DNA of 64,000 nt from an uncultured Eubacterium sp. Its GTDB lineage: Bacteria > Bacillota > Clostridia > Lachnospirales > Lachnospiraceae. The notes under the pieces are model-generated. The model searched no databases, was not told where the DNA came from, and worked only from the letters and a program-made list of their open reading frames with translations. The DNA is taken from the NCBI GenBank assembly GCA_910578975.1, contig CAJTRZ010000001.1, positions 248,001 through 312,000 of the forward strand, given 5' to 3'. Both the position numbers and the translations under genes were made by a program. Below, piece by piece: positions 36,817-46,100 of the stretch; position 1 is the stretch's first letter, and each line of letters starts with the position of its first letter.

Positions 36817-37839
36817 CTATCTCTGCACCCTTCCTATACCATTACCTTTCACCAGATGTTCTATTTCTTCCACTGTCGACAGATTCGCATCTCCTGGTAT
36901 GGTATGTTTCAGTGCTGATGCTGCTACTGCAAATTCTATAACATCTTTGGTTTCTTTTCCAGATAATATTGCAAAAATAATTCCTGCTGCAAACGCATCT
37001 CCACCACCGACTCTGTCTACCATCGGTGAAATCTCGTACTTCTTCGCAGTATAAAAATTCTTTCCATCATAAATACAGCCACTGAAATCATGATAAGACG
37101 ACGTATGGCTCTGACGTAAACTACTGATTACGTATTTAAAATGATACATTTCAACCATATCCCGGAACATTTTTTCATAAGCTTCTAAGTTCGGCGTATC
37201 ATCTTTATTTTCCTTTGATAATGCAAATCCCAGCATTTTTCCTGCATCTTCTCTTCCACCCATAATTACATCAACATATTCCATATATTGCGGCATGACC
37301 CGCCTTGCTTCTTCTGTTGTCCATAACTTTTTTCTGAAATTTAAGTCACAACTAACAGTCAGCCCGTTTCTTTTTGCAGCCTTTACTGCCTCAAGTACAA
37401 CAACTTCTGCGCTTTTACTGATTGCCGGCGTAATTCCTGAAAAATGAAACCAATCTGCGCCATCAAAAATTTTATCAAAGTTAAAATCAGCAGATTCCGC
37501 TGTACATATTGATGAGCCTGCTCTATCATATACAACATTGGAAGGACGGACTGCGGAACCTTTTTCCATATAGTATATCCCTAATCTGTCGCCACCATAT
37601 GAAACATGAGATGTGTCTACACTCATTTTTCTTAATGTACTGACAGCACTTCTTCCAATAGGATTGTCCGGAACTTTTGTTACATAAGCTGAATCCATTC
37701 CAAGCATTGCCAATGAAACTGCAACATTTGCTTCACTACCTCCGAAACACGCTTCAAATTCATCTGCCTGTATAAATTTCTTATAATCTTTTGTTGATAA
37801 TCGAAGAAGAATCTCTCCCATGGTTACTACTTTTGCCAT
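36817..37839 (-). CDS. kdgK: 2-dehydro-3-deoxygluconokinase
   Basis: 340 residues of the PfkB/ribokinase family. It phosphorylates KDG to KDPG. GEILLRLST and FGGSEANVAVSLAMLG lie in the N-terminal substrate region, SCDLNFRKKLW near residue 158, and the catalytic VDRVGGGDAFAAGI near 271-284. It lies one base after eda in the operon, so the two are translated together. Among PfkB kinases, assignment to KDG follows from context and from the DLNFRKKLW sequence. Confidence 0.93.
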   Translation of the reverse strand: MAKVVTMGEILLRLSTKDYKKFIQADEFEACFGGSEANVAVSLAMLGMDSAYVTKVPDNPIGRSAVSTLRKMSVDTSHVSYGGDRLGIYYMEKGSAVRPSNVVYDRAGSSICTAESADFNFDKIFDGADWFHFSGITPAISKSAEVVVLEAVKAAKRNGLTVSCDLNFRKKLWTTEEARRVMPQYMEYVDVIMGGREDAGKMLGFALSKENKDDTPNLEAYEKMFRDMVEMYHFKYVISSLRQSHTSSYHDFSGCIYDGKNFYTAKKYEISPMVDRVGGGDAFAAGIIFAILSGKETKDVIEFAVAASALKHTIPGDANLSTVEEIEHLVKGNGIGRVQR

Positions 37840-37840
37840 A

Positions 37841-38473
37841 TTATCTCACCTCGTTTACAATGCTCATGGCCCTTGCAGCCAGCTTTGTTATCTCACTAAA
37901 ATTTTCCTGTTCAATGAACTGGTTTTGAACCATCCAGCTGCCTCCACAGGCAATAACCTTACTATTTTCTAAATAAGATTTTACATTTTCTTCATTAATT
38001 CCTCCAGTCGGCATAAACATCACATCGCCATAAGGTGCTGATATCGCTTTTATCATATTTAATCCGCCACACGCCTCTGCCGGAAAGAACTTCATCACTT
38101 TAATTCCCATTTCCATGTTCTTTTCAATTTCACTAGGCGTTGCCACACCTGGAATAATCGTTATATTTTCTTTTATACAAAAATCAATTACCCTCGGATT
38201 AGAACCGGGACTTACAATAAAATCTGCTCCCATAGTAATTGCTTTCTTAACCTGTTCTATCGTGAGTACTGTCCCTGCTCCAACGATGCTGTCAGGAAAA
38301 TTTTTTTTAATAATGTGAATTGACTCGAATGCTTTTTCCGTACGAAGAGTTACTTCAATACAGTTCATTTTTCCTTTTCTTAATGCCTCTGCTAATGGAA
38401 CTGCCTGCATCTCATCATGTATTGTTACCACCGGTATAATGCCAGCCTCTCTTATTCTTTTAAAAATATCCAT
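37841..38473 (-). CDS. eda: KDPG/KHG aldolase
   Basis: 210 residues, typical for class I KDPG aldolase. It splits KDPG into pyruvate and glyceraldehyde-3-phosphate. GIIPVVTIHD at the N-terminus, the general base in EVTLRTEKA (about 40), VGAGTVLTIEQ (about 62) and the Schiff-base lysine in KFFPAEACGG (about 128) are intact. It sits between the uxuB-like gene and kdgK in pathway order. Confidence 0.95.
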   Translation of the reverse strand: MDIFKRIREAGIIPVVTIHDEMQAVPLAEALRKGKMNCIEVTLRTEKAFESIHIIKKNFPDSIVGAGTVLTIEQVKKAITMGADFIVSPGSNPRVIDFCIKENITIIPGVATPSEIEKNMEMGIKVMKFFPAEACGGLNMIKAISAPYGDVMFMPTGGINEENVKSYLENSKVIACGGSWMVQNQFIEQENFSEITKLAARAMSIVNEVR

Positions 38474-38511
38474 CTATACTCTCCATCTTTTTCTGATTTA
38501 AAGCCCCTATT

Positions 38512-39357
38512 TTAAACACCTGAATACGCTGAAAATCCACCATCCACAGGAACTACTACTCCATTAATAAATCCTGACAAATTGTCATTGCATAAAAACA
38601 TTAATGTTCCAATCAACTCTTCCGGCTCACCGAAACGCCCCATCGGAGTACTATTTAAAATTTTCCCTGTTCTGTCTGTTGGTGTTCCATCATCATTAAA
38701 CAGTAGTTTCTCATTCTGTTTCGTCACAAAAAATCCTGGTGCAATTGCATTACAACGGATACCCACTTTTGAAAAATGAACCGCCAACCACTGCGTATAA
38801 TTCGATATCGCCGCTTTTGCACCGCTATAAGCCACAATCTTTGTCAATGGAGTGTAAGCATTCATACTCGAAATGTTAATAATACTACAGCCTTTACGGT
38901 CTATCATATCTTTTGCAAACACCTGTGTTGGAATTACACTTCCCAAATAATTTAAATTGAATACCTTCTCAATTCCCTCTACTTCTAAATCGAAGAAAGT
39001 TTTTGCACCTTCCATCGTTTCAGTCTGAAAATATTCCATATCAGTCGTAGCCTGCGGATTATTTCCTCCTGCTCCATTAATTAAAATATCACACTTTCCC
39101 AGTTCTTCTAATATTTTATTATGTGCCTTCTCAATACTCTTTTTCTCTAATACGTTACATTGATATCCCTTAGCGCATCCTCCATTGTTTACAATCTGTT
39201 CTGCCTTTATCCGTACTGCATTCTCATTAATATCAAGCATGGCAATTTTTGCTCCTGCTTTTGCCAATGCTTCTGCAAACATCGAACATAACACACCACC
39301 TGCACCGGTAATTACTACAACTTTTCCTTTTATTCCTGATGTTAATGATAACTTCAT
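38512..39357 (-). CDS. uxuB: SDR family fructuronate reductase (D-mannonate oxidoreductase)
   Basis: 281 residues of the short-chain dehydrogenase family. VVITGAGGVLCSMFAEAL (about 14) is the cofactor-binding loop, NGAGGNNPQ (about 93) the variant NAG motif, and INISSMNAYTP with YSGAKAAI (about 177-184) hold the catalytic Ser, Tyr and Lys. It is like Bacillus YjmF/UxuB, which reduces fructuronate to mannonate, rather than the unrelated E. coli UxuB. The order uxuA, this gene, eda, kdgK supports that step. Confidence 0.88.
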   Translation of the reverse strand: MKLSLTSGIKGKVVVITGAGGVLCSMFAEALAKAGAKIAMLDINENAVRIKAEQIVNNGGCAKGYQCNVLEKKSIEKAHNKILEELGKCDILINGAGGNNPQATTDMEYFQTETMEGAKTFFDLEVEGIEKVFNLNYLGSVIPTQVFAKDMIDRKGCSIINISSMNAYTPLTKIVAYSGAKAAISNYTQWLAVHFSKVGIRCNAIAPGFFVTKQNEKLLFNDDGTPTDRTGKILNSTPMGRFGEPEELIGTLMFLCNDNLSGFINGVVVPVDGGFSAYSGV

Positions 39358-39411
39358 ATAACTTCTTCCTTTCTAACCTGTTCTACGATTCCTTTTTTAT
39401 TTATCTGGTTA

Positions 39412-40449
39412 TCATCTGTTTTTCTCTAATGTCTCCCAGATACCATTAATATAAGCAGCACCCAATGCCCTGTCATACAGACCATATCCAGGCTTTCCCT
39501 GTTCTCCCCAAATCATTCTTCCATGGTCAGGTCTGATGTACCCATCAAACCCTGAACTATGTAAAGCATTTAAAACCTCTACCATGTCCAGACTTCCCTT
39601 TTCTGATAAGTGCCCGCTTTCCTCAAAAGAACCATCCTCAAGTATTTTTATATTTCTGATATGGGCAAAACATATTCTGTTTTGTTCTCCATACTTTTTC
39701 ATCATCTTTGGTATGTCATTGCCAGAGAAACATCCTAAACTGCCCGTACATAATGTCAGTCCATGATGGCTGTCATTATATAAATCCAAAAACCTGTCAA
39801 TATTTTTTTCATTCGTTATAATTCGTGGAATACCAAAAATAGGCCAAGGCGGATCATCCGGATGTATTCCCATATTCACATCGCATTCTATTGCTACCGG
39901 AATAATCTCTTTAATAAAGTACTCTAAATTCTTCCACAGCCCTTCTTCTCCTAAAGACTTGTATGCATCTATTAACTCTGCCATTTCTTTCGGACTGTAA
40001 GAAGCATCCCATCCAGGCAGTGTCATCTTTGTAGGATCCATTTTATCTACATCTTTTTTGTAATATACTAATGCTTTAGAGCCATCCTCTAAAGGCTGAT
40101 CCAATCTGGATCTCGTCCAATCAAAAACCGGCATAAAATTATAACAGATACATTTCACTCCCACTGCTGCCAGTCTTCTTATGTTCTCTTTATAATTTTC
40201 TATATATTCTTTATATCTTCCTCTTCCTAATTTTATATCTTCATGAACTGGTACACTTTCAATTACTTCCATTTTTAACCCATGAGATTCTACCTTATCC
40301 TTCAGACACTGTATGCTCTCTCTCGGCCAGACGTTTCCCGGTTCCACATCATAAACCGCTGTAACCACTCCAGACACTCCCGGTATCTGACGAATTTGTT
40401 CAAGAGTAATAGAATCTTCCATTCCATACCATCGAAATGTCATTTTCAA
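39412..40449 (-). CDS. uxuA: Mannonate dehydratase
   Basis: About 346 residues. It dehydrates D-mannonate to 2-keto-3-deoxygluconate, a xylose-isomerase-like barrel enzyme. MTFRWYG at the N-terminus, MGIHPDDPPWPIFGIPRI (about 215) and LCTGSLGCF (about 252) are hallmarks, as is YIRPDHGRMIWGE near 318. A TTG at 40449 with AAAGGA nine bases upstream gives MKMTFRWYG, as in the Bacillus protein. A GTG at 40458 and an ATG at 40443 are also in frame. It is the first gene after the operator-promoter. Confidence 0.95.
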   Translation of the reverse strand: MKMTFRWYGMEDSITLEQIRQIPGVSGVVTAVYDVEPGNVWPRESIQCLKDKVESHGLKMEVIESVPVHEDIKLGRGRYKEYIENYKENIRRLAAVGVKCICYNFMPVFDWTRSRLDQPLEDGSKALVYYKKDVDKMDPTKMTLPGWDASYSPKEMAELIDAYKSLGEEGLWKNLEYFIKEIIPVAIECDVNMGIHPDDPPWPIFGIPRIITNEKNIDRFLDLYNDSHHGLTLCTGSLGCFSGNDIPKMMKKYGEQNRICFAHIRNIKILEDGSFEESGHLSEKGSLDMVEVLNALHSSGFDGYIRPDHGRMIWGEQGKPGYGLYDRALGAAYINGIWETLEKNR

Positions 40450-40479
40450 ACGAATCACATCCTTTCATTCTCCGCTTAC

Positions 40480-40525
40480 TGTAAGCGCTTACAATAAATT
40501 TACATCAATTTACATAGATTGTCAA
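40480..40525 (-). promoter_or_regulatory. Promoter and LacI-type operator of the glucuronate operon
   Basis: On the minus strand TTGACA (40525-40520), a 17-base spacer, TAAATT (40502-40497), then the perfect palindrome TGTAAGCGCTTACA (40493-40480) over the likely start site. The palindrome also fits the CcpA cre consensus. Confidence 0.8.
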
Positions 40526-40567
40526 TTATCTTTTTACATTTCCCTTACATTTCTCTTACATTTTTTA

Positions 40568-40617
40568 TTGTAATATCTTCTGTATTATAGTATAATGCCA
40601 TAATGTAAGCAGTTACA
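40568..40617 (+). promoter_or_regulatory. Promoter and operator of the LacI-uxaC operon
   Basis: On the plus strand TTGTAA (40568-40573), a 17-base spacer, TATAAT (40591-40596), then TGTAAGCAGTTACA (40604-40617), an operator much like that before uxuA but without a central CG. This suggests autoregulation by the LacI-family protein encoded next. Confidence 0.75.
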
Positions 40618-40688
40618 TAAATAATATATTAAAGTAGAACTTTTGTTGTACTTTATCGTGCCACATACAGCACAGAACGGAGATTTCT

Positions 40689-41690
40689 ATGAATATATAT
40701 GATATTTCAGAAAAAGCAGGAGTTTCTATTGCTACTGTTTCCAGAGTTTTAAACGGCTCTGATAATGTAAGTGAAAAGACAAGAAAAAAAGTAGAAGCAA
40801 TCATGAAAGAAACCGGTTATATGCCAAATGCTTTTGCAAGAGGTCTTACCAACAACACTATGCATACGATTGGTTTATTGTGTGCTGACTGTTCTGACCA
40901 CTTTTTGGCAAACGCCATCTCTTATCTGGAACATGGTTTTAGAGAGAATGGATATGACTGTCTTCTTTGCTGTACGGGATATGAGTTGTCTAACAGACAA
41001 AATTATCTGAAATTACTTCTCTCTAAAAAGGTAGATGTGGTAGTTTTAGTTGGTTCTACTTTTATAGAACCAGACGAAAAAGACAACCAATACTTAATAG
41101 CTGCTTCTAATGAAGTACCTATTGTATCTGTGAACGGATACATCGATTCACCAAATATTTACTGTACTTTATGCAATGACTTTGAGGCTATTTTAAATGT
41201 CACTACAAATTTGCTGAATAAAGGGTTCCAAAATCCTCTGTTTTTATGCCGTTCCTTATCATATAGCGGAAGACAAAAATCTGAAGGTTTTAAAAAAGCT
41301 CTTTCCGATAAAGACATTCCTTTAAAAAAGGAACAGATGATCTATTACCACGGTAGCATTTCTGATACAAAAGAAATGTTATTATCCTATTATGAAAACA
41401 TATATCAATTTGACTGTGTAATTGCAGGAGATGATGAACTGGCTGTTTCAGCACACAAATTTGCAGGAACTCTTGGTCTATCTGTTCCTGACCAGTTTTC
41501 CATTATAGGATATAATAATTCTAAGGTAGGTATCTGTTGCGAACCAGAATTGTCCACATTGGATAACAAATTAGAATTTGTCTGCTCCAATACTGTAAAC
41601 TCTGTCATGAATATTTTGAGCGGTCAGCGTGTTCCCCGTAAAACAATTGTTTCTGCAGAGTATATTGAACGTGGAACATCAAACTTATAG
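40689..41690 (+). CDS. LacI-family regulator of glucuronate genes
   Basis: 333 residues. The N-terminal HTH (IYDISEKAGVSIATVSRVLN) and hinge (GYMPNAFARGL) are standard for LacI. The periplasmic-binding-like core follows, ending in TLDNKLEF. It is divergent from uxuA and cotranscribed with uxaC (26-base gap), with matching palindromes at both promoters, so it probably represses both until a uronate or KDG-type effector binds. The effector is not deducible. The same operator appears before two surface-protein genes downstream. Confidence 0.9.
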   Translation: MNIYDISEKAGVSIATVSRVLNGSDNVSEKTRKKVEAIMKETGYMPNAFARGLTNNTMHTIGLLCADCSDHFLANAISYLEHGFRENGYDCLLCCTGYELSNRQNYLKLLLSKKVDVVVLVGSTFIEPDEKDNQYLIAASNEVPIVSVNGYIDSPNIYCTLCNDFEAILNVTTNLLNKGFQNPLFLCRSLSYSGRQKSEGFKKALSDKDIPLKKEQMIYYHGSISDTKEMLLSYYENIYQFDCVIAGDDELAVSAHKFAGTLGLSVPDQFSIIGYNNSKVGICCEPELSTLDNKLEFVCSNTVNSVMNILSGQRVPRKTIVSAEYIERGTSNL

Positions 41691-41716
41691 ATTATTTACA
41701 ACAGATTGGAGTTTTT

Positions 41717-43105
41717 ATGAAATTTTTAAAAGATGATTTTATGCTGCATTCAGACTATGCAAAAAAACTTTATTTTGAACGTGCTAAGGATCTGCCTATC
41801 ATTGACTATCACTGTCATATAGAGGCAAGAGATATTGCTGAGGATAAGAAGTATGATACGATAACTTCTTTATGGCTTGGTGGCGACCATTATAAATGGA
41901 GGCAGATGCGTGCCTGTGGCATTGAAGAAAAATATATTACCGGAGATGCATCAGACTATGATAAATTTTTAAAATGGGCAGAGGTTCTGCCACGCCTAAT
42001 TGGCAATCCTCTTTATCATTGGTCTCATCTGGAATTAAAAAAATATTTTGGGTATGATGGCGTTTTAACGCCTGAAACTGCTCCGGAAGTCTGGGAATTA
42101 TGTAACAGGATACTAAAGAATATGTCTGCAAAAGATATTATTTTATCTTCTAATGTAAAAATCATTTGTACTACAGATGACCCTGTTGATTCTTTACAAT
42201 GGCACAAACAGATTTCAGACAGCGATTTTCCTGTAAAAGTACTTCCTGCATGGAGACCGGATAAAATACTTGATATCAGTTCAACTTCTTTTAACAGCTA
42301 TATTGCCCAACTATCTAAAACCAGTTGTATAGACATTTCTGATTGGAATTCTTTAAAAATGGCCATTAAGAATAGGCTTCAGTATTTTAAAAACCTTGGC
42401 TGTGTTCTTTCGGACCACAGTCTGCCTTATGTAATGTATCATCCTGCCACAGAAGATGAAATAAATGAAATTTTATTGTCAGTTTTCAGCGGAGTAACTC
42501 TTACTTCTGAACAAATTTCAAAATATAAGACAATGTGTCTTCTTTTTATGGCAGAAGAATATCATACTCTTGGCTGGGCGATGCAGCTTCACTATGGTGT
42601 GATGCGCAATACCAATACAAAAATGTTTGATTTGATTGGTGCAGACACGGGATTTGACTGTATCGGTGATTCTTCTCCTATTTCTCAATTAAGTCAGTTT
42701 TTAAATGTATTAGCCACAAAAGATACATTGCCAAAAACAATTATTTATTCATTAAATCCAAATGACAACACAAGTATTGATACTGTTATCGGCTGTTTTC
42801 AGGATGAAACATGTGCTGGTAAACTTCAGCATGGCGCCGCGTGGTGGTTCAATGATAATAAAGACGGAATGATAAATCATCTTACTTCTTTATCAAATAT
42901 TGGTACGATTGGAAATTTCATTGGCATGCTTACTGATTCAAGAAGTTTTTTGTCTTATACGAGACACGACTATTTCAGGCGGATTCTGTGTGAATATTTT
43001 GGTTCACTCGTAGAAAAAGGTGAATATCCAAAAGACTACGATACTTTGGGAAAAATTGTACAGGATATCTGTTACTATAATGCAGAGAAATATTTTAATT
43101 TTTAA
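41717..43105 (+). CDS. uxaC: Glucuronate isomerase
   Basis: 462 residues of the amidohydrolase-like uronate isomerase family. It converts D-glucuronate to D-fructuronate (and galacturonate to tagaturonate). Metal-ligand PIIDYHCHIEARDIAEDK (about 27), WSHLELKKYFGY (about 102), CTTDDPVDSL (about 152) and QLHYGVMRNTN (about 288) are family motifs. The GGAG ribosome site is five bases from the ATG. It supplies the first step of the pathway encoded on the other strand. Confidence 0.96.
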   Translation: MKFLKDDFMLHSDYAKKLYFERAKDLPIIDYHCHIEARDIAEDKKYDTITSLWLGGDHYKWRQMRACGIEEKYITGDASDYDKFLKWAEVLPRLIGNPLYHWSHLELKKYFGYDGVLTPETAPEVWELCNRILKNMSAKDIILSSNVKIICTTDDPVDSLQWHKQISDSDFPVKVLPAWRPDKILDISSTSFNSYIAQLSKTSCIDISDWNSLKMAIKNRLQYFKNLGCVLSDHSLPYVMYHPATEDEINEILLSVFSGVTLTSEQISKYKTMCLLFMAEEYHTLGWAMQLHYGVMRNTNTKMFDLIGADTGFDCIGDSSPISQLSQFLNVLATKDTLPKTIIYSLNPNDNTSIDTVIGCFQDETCAGKLQHGAAWWFNDNKDGMINHLTSLSNIGTIGNFIGMLTDSRSFLSYTRHDYFRRILCEYFGSLVEKGEYPKDYDTLGKIVQDICYYNAEKYFNF

Positions 43106-43115
43106 TTTATATAGA

Positions 43116-43161
43116 AAAAAGCAACTACTGCCAATATTGTTTTTGACAGTGGTTGCTTTTT
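43116..43161. terminator. Bidirectional terminator
   Basis: Fifteen-bp stem with one G-U (43116-43130 with 43147-43161), with A and T runs at both ends, between convergent uxaC and the GH81 gene. Confidence 0.85.
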
Positions 43162-43166
43162 AATAA

Positions 43167-46100
43167 TTATCTTAATATGTTAATTTTCTTTACCTTAGAC
43201 CATTTCCCATAAACTTTCTTTTTACCAATAACTGCATACGCTCTCACCTTCACATAATACTTTTTATTGCTCCTTAATCTGCTGACAGTGAATTTTGTTT
43301 TACTAGATTTTATCGTTCTCGTTTTTTTCCGTTTAAATTTCTTTGTCACAGAAATCTTTACCTGATAACCTGACACTTTAGAAACTTTCTTTAAGAGCAG
43401 TTTTACCTTTTTACCGTTATGAAACCTCTTTACTTTTTTTATCTTAACTTTTGGTATTTTTTTTCGCTTTAATACCACACTGGTCTTCTTTGTCACACCG
43501 GCAGTTTCTGTCACTATGGTGCTTTCAACTCTTTTTGTTGTTTCTATAACAGGCTTTGTCGTAACCGGTTGTGTAGTACTTGGTGCCGGAACCTCTACTG
43601 GCTCTATCCATACACTGATTACTTCTGACAGAACCATTCCCTTACGATATGTAATTGCCTTTATTTCACAAGGCTCTGTAATCTCTAAAGGCCTCACATA
43701 AACTGCAGAATCAATTGTTGGCTCCGAGCCGTCTAATGTATATTTTACTACTGCACCTTTTACCGGTGTATTTAATGTTACCCTCTTTGTTTTTGGATAA
43801 ACATCTGTCATGCTGACTGTCGGAGGTTCTGCCACATTTGCCTCATATACTTCCATTTCCCAAATAGAATATCCATATACATTCGACCTTTGAATCCCCT
43901 GCATTTTTACATACCTTGCCTGCACAGCCTCAAAAGAAGTAACCTTTTCTCCGGAACTATTATTGTTCACCTCCGCCACAGTTATCCAGTCTTTTCCATC
44001 CTGTGAAACCTGAATTTCGTATTGCTTTCCATAAGAATTCTGCCAGTTAATCACTACCGTATTAATCGGATAAACTTCCTCTAAATCAATATAACACCAC
44101 TGGTCATCTGTAAATTTTGAAGACCATCTAGTAGATGCATCTCCATCTGTGATATTTGCTGCCACAAGCGTTTTACTGTTTTCATCAGAAGAACTAACTG
44201 CTTTTTTACCTTTTGCCAGATTCTCATCTTGTGTTATCTTTGCTCCTTCAATCTGAATATCCAGAGAACGATATGGAGAATCAATACTTCCATTCTTTTC
44301 TGAATACGTTTTAATCACTGTATCTGTGGAAATCAAAATTGGCTCATTATATATTGGAGACGACTTGGTTGGAACCGTTCCATCCGTTGTATAATGAATC
44401 ACTGCTTCGCTATCCTCACAAGTAATTTCTACATACTGATTATCATCATACGTCACCTGACCTGATACATTATTATTCACATTTCCATCATTGCATCCTC
44501 TTGTTGTAAACACAGGTGCCTCCGCCTGACTTAATTTGAAATTCTTTGTTTTCGGAATTTTAAACTTTAACAGACTATGGGAAGATACACTGATTTCTCC
44601 AATTCTTCCACCGTTATCTTTATATGTAACTACCTGCATTTTATCTGTCGGATTCCATACCATAGAAGTGTATTTATTCGTACCTTCATTATAGTACACC
44701 GTCGCTGCAACTGCTCCCGTTGCATATATATCTGATACTTTATAACCAGACTCCTTCATACTGTTGATATACCAGTATGTATTTGCCTGATCTGTTTTCT
44801 GAACTGATGTATCACCTGTAATAAACTTGTCTAACGCAAGCTGTGGATTGGTCATAGACAGATAACTCCATGTAATATGCTGCCATCCATTATCTGGTGT
44901 CTTATAGTTCTTGCGGATTGCTTCTATTTCCTCTTCACTTTTACCATTATTTACTGCAGATAATTGAGATTTCTGTATCGCAGTTTCTGTATCATCTAAC
45001 AGCCCCTGATAAATCTCAGCACATCTGCTCTGCTCCATTCCATAAGAAGTTAAATACTCTCCTACCGGAAGCCATTGTATTCCATAACAGTATAATGGCT
45101 GTCCCCCAAAGAACGTTCCAAAAAAGTTTGTTCCACCATAAACCTGCGATACTACCTGATATGGCCACTCCTGAATCCAGTTATCTTTATCATAGTCAAA
45201 CCAATATTGTTTTACTGCCTGTATTTCATTGGTAAATCCAAATATTCCTGCATCTCTGTATTGGTCGTTTCCAGAAACAATTCCCCAAAGATACATTCCT
45301 GCCCAGCTGAATAATGCTTCACTGGCAGACTCCTGATTATTGCCAGAATCATTATTGGCATATCCTCCTGCCCACGAATGTCCCTCATACATATCATAAT
45401 TTCTGAACCTGCAAAACATTTCATCATCGTCAGAATAATTTGCATAATCTCTTGCCAACAATTCTATCATTCCTTTGTACTCATGATAAAATTCTTTATC
45501 ATAATTAGATAGCACACTGGCTCCAAACATAAAATATCCATAAGTAAAATGATGGTCCGCAATAGATGTATTTGCCCCAAATTCACTTTGCTTATAATAA
45601 AGAGTGCCCCAATGTTCATCATAAATAAAGAAACTTTTATCATTTTCTCCATCATAATGGAACCAATTTACCAAAATTGTTTTTAATCTGCTAAGGAAAG
45701 TATCCCTTAATCGTGTATTTCCTGTCTGGTCTGCCATTAACGCTCCCATTGCCAGAGGATGTACATTTTTTCCTTCCCAATATGCATCGGAAGACGGTGT
45801 CAGTTTTGACGTCGCTCCCTCTAACATATTCAAATATGCTTCTATTTTTGTTCCATCAAACTCCTCATTTGTCGGCATTGCAAAGGAAGGAATAATTCCT
45901 GAAAATTTATCTGTCGTGGAAAACTTATTTGATACAATACATTTCATATCACCACGAACAGACGAATATGTATACTCTGCCTTGTCATCATCTACTGATT
46001 TTTTCCACTGATGAGGAAGCATGCACTGCATTGTAACAGCACTAAATCCACTCCTTTTATTAGAAGTTTTCACCTCATAATATGATGTCATTTCTGCTGA

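Noticed and set aside
40480..40493. Plain CcpA cre site with no local regulator
   Set aside because: It fits cre, but three related sites without the central CG and an adjacent LacI gene make a dedicated operator at least as likely; kept as an alternative.
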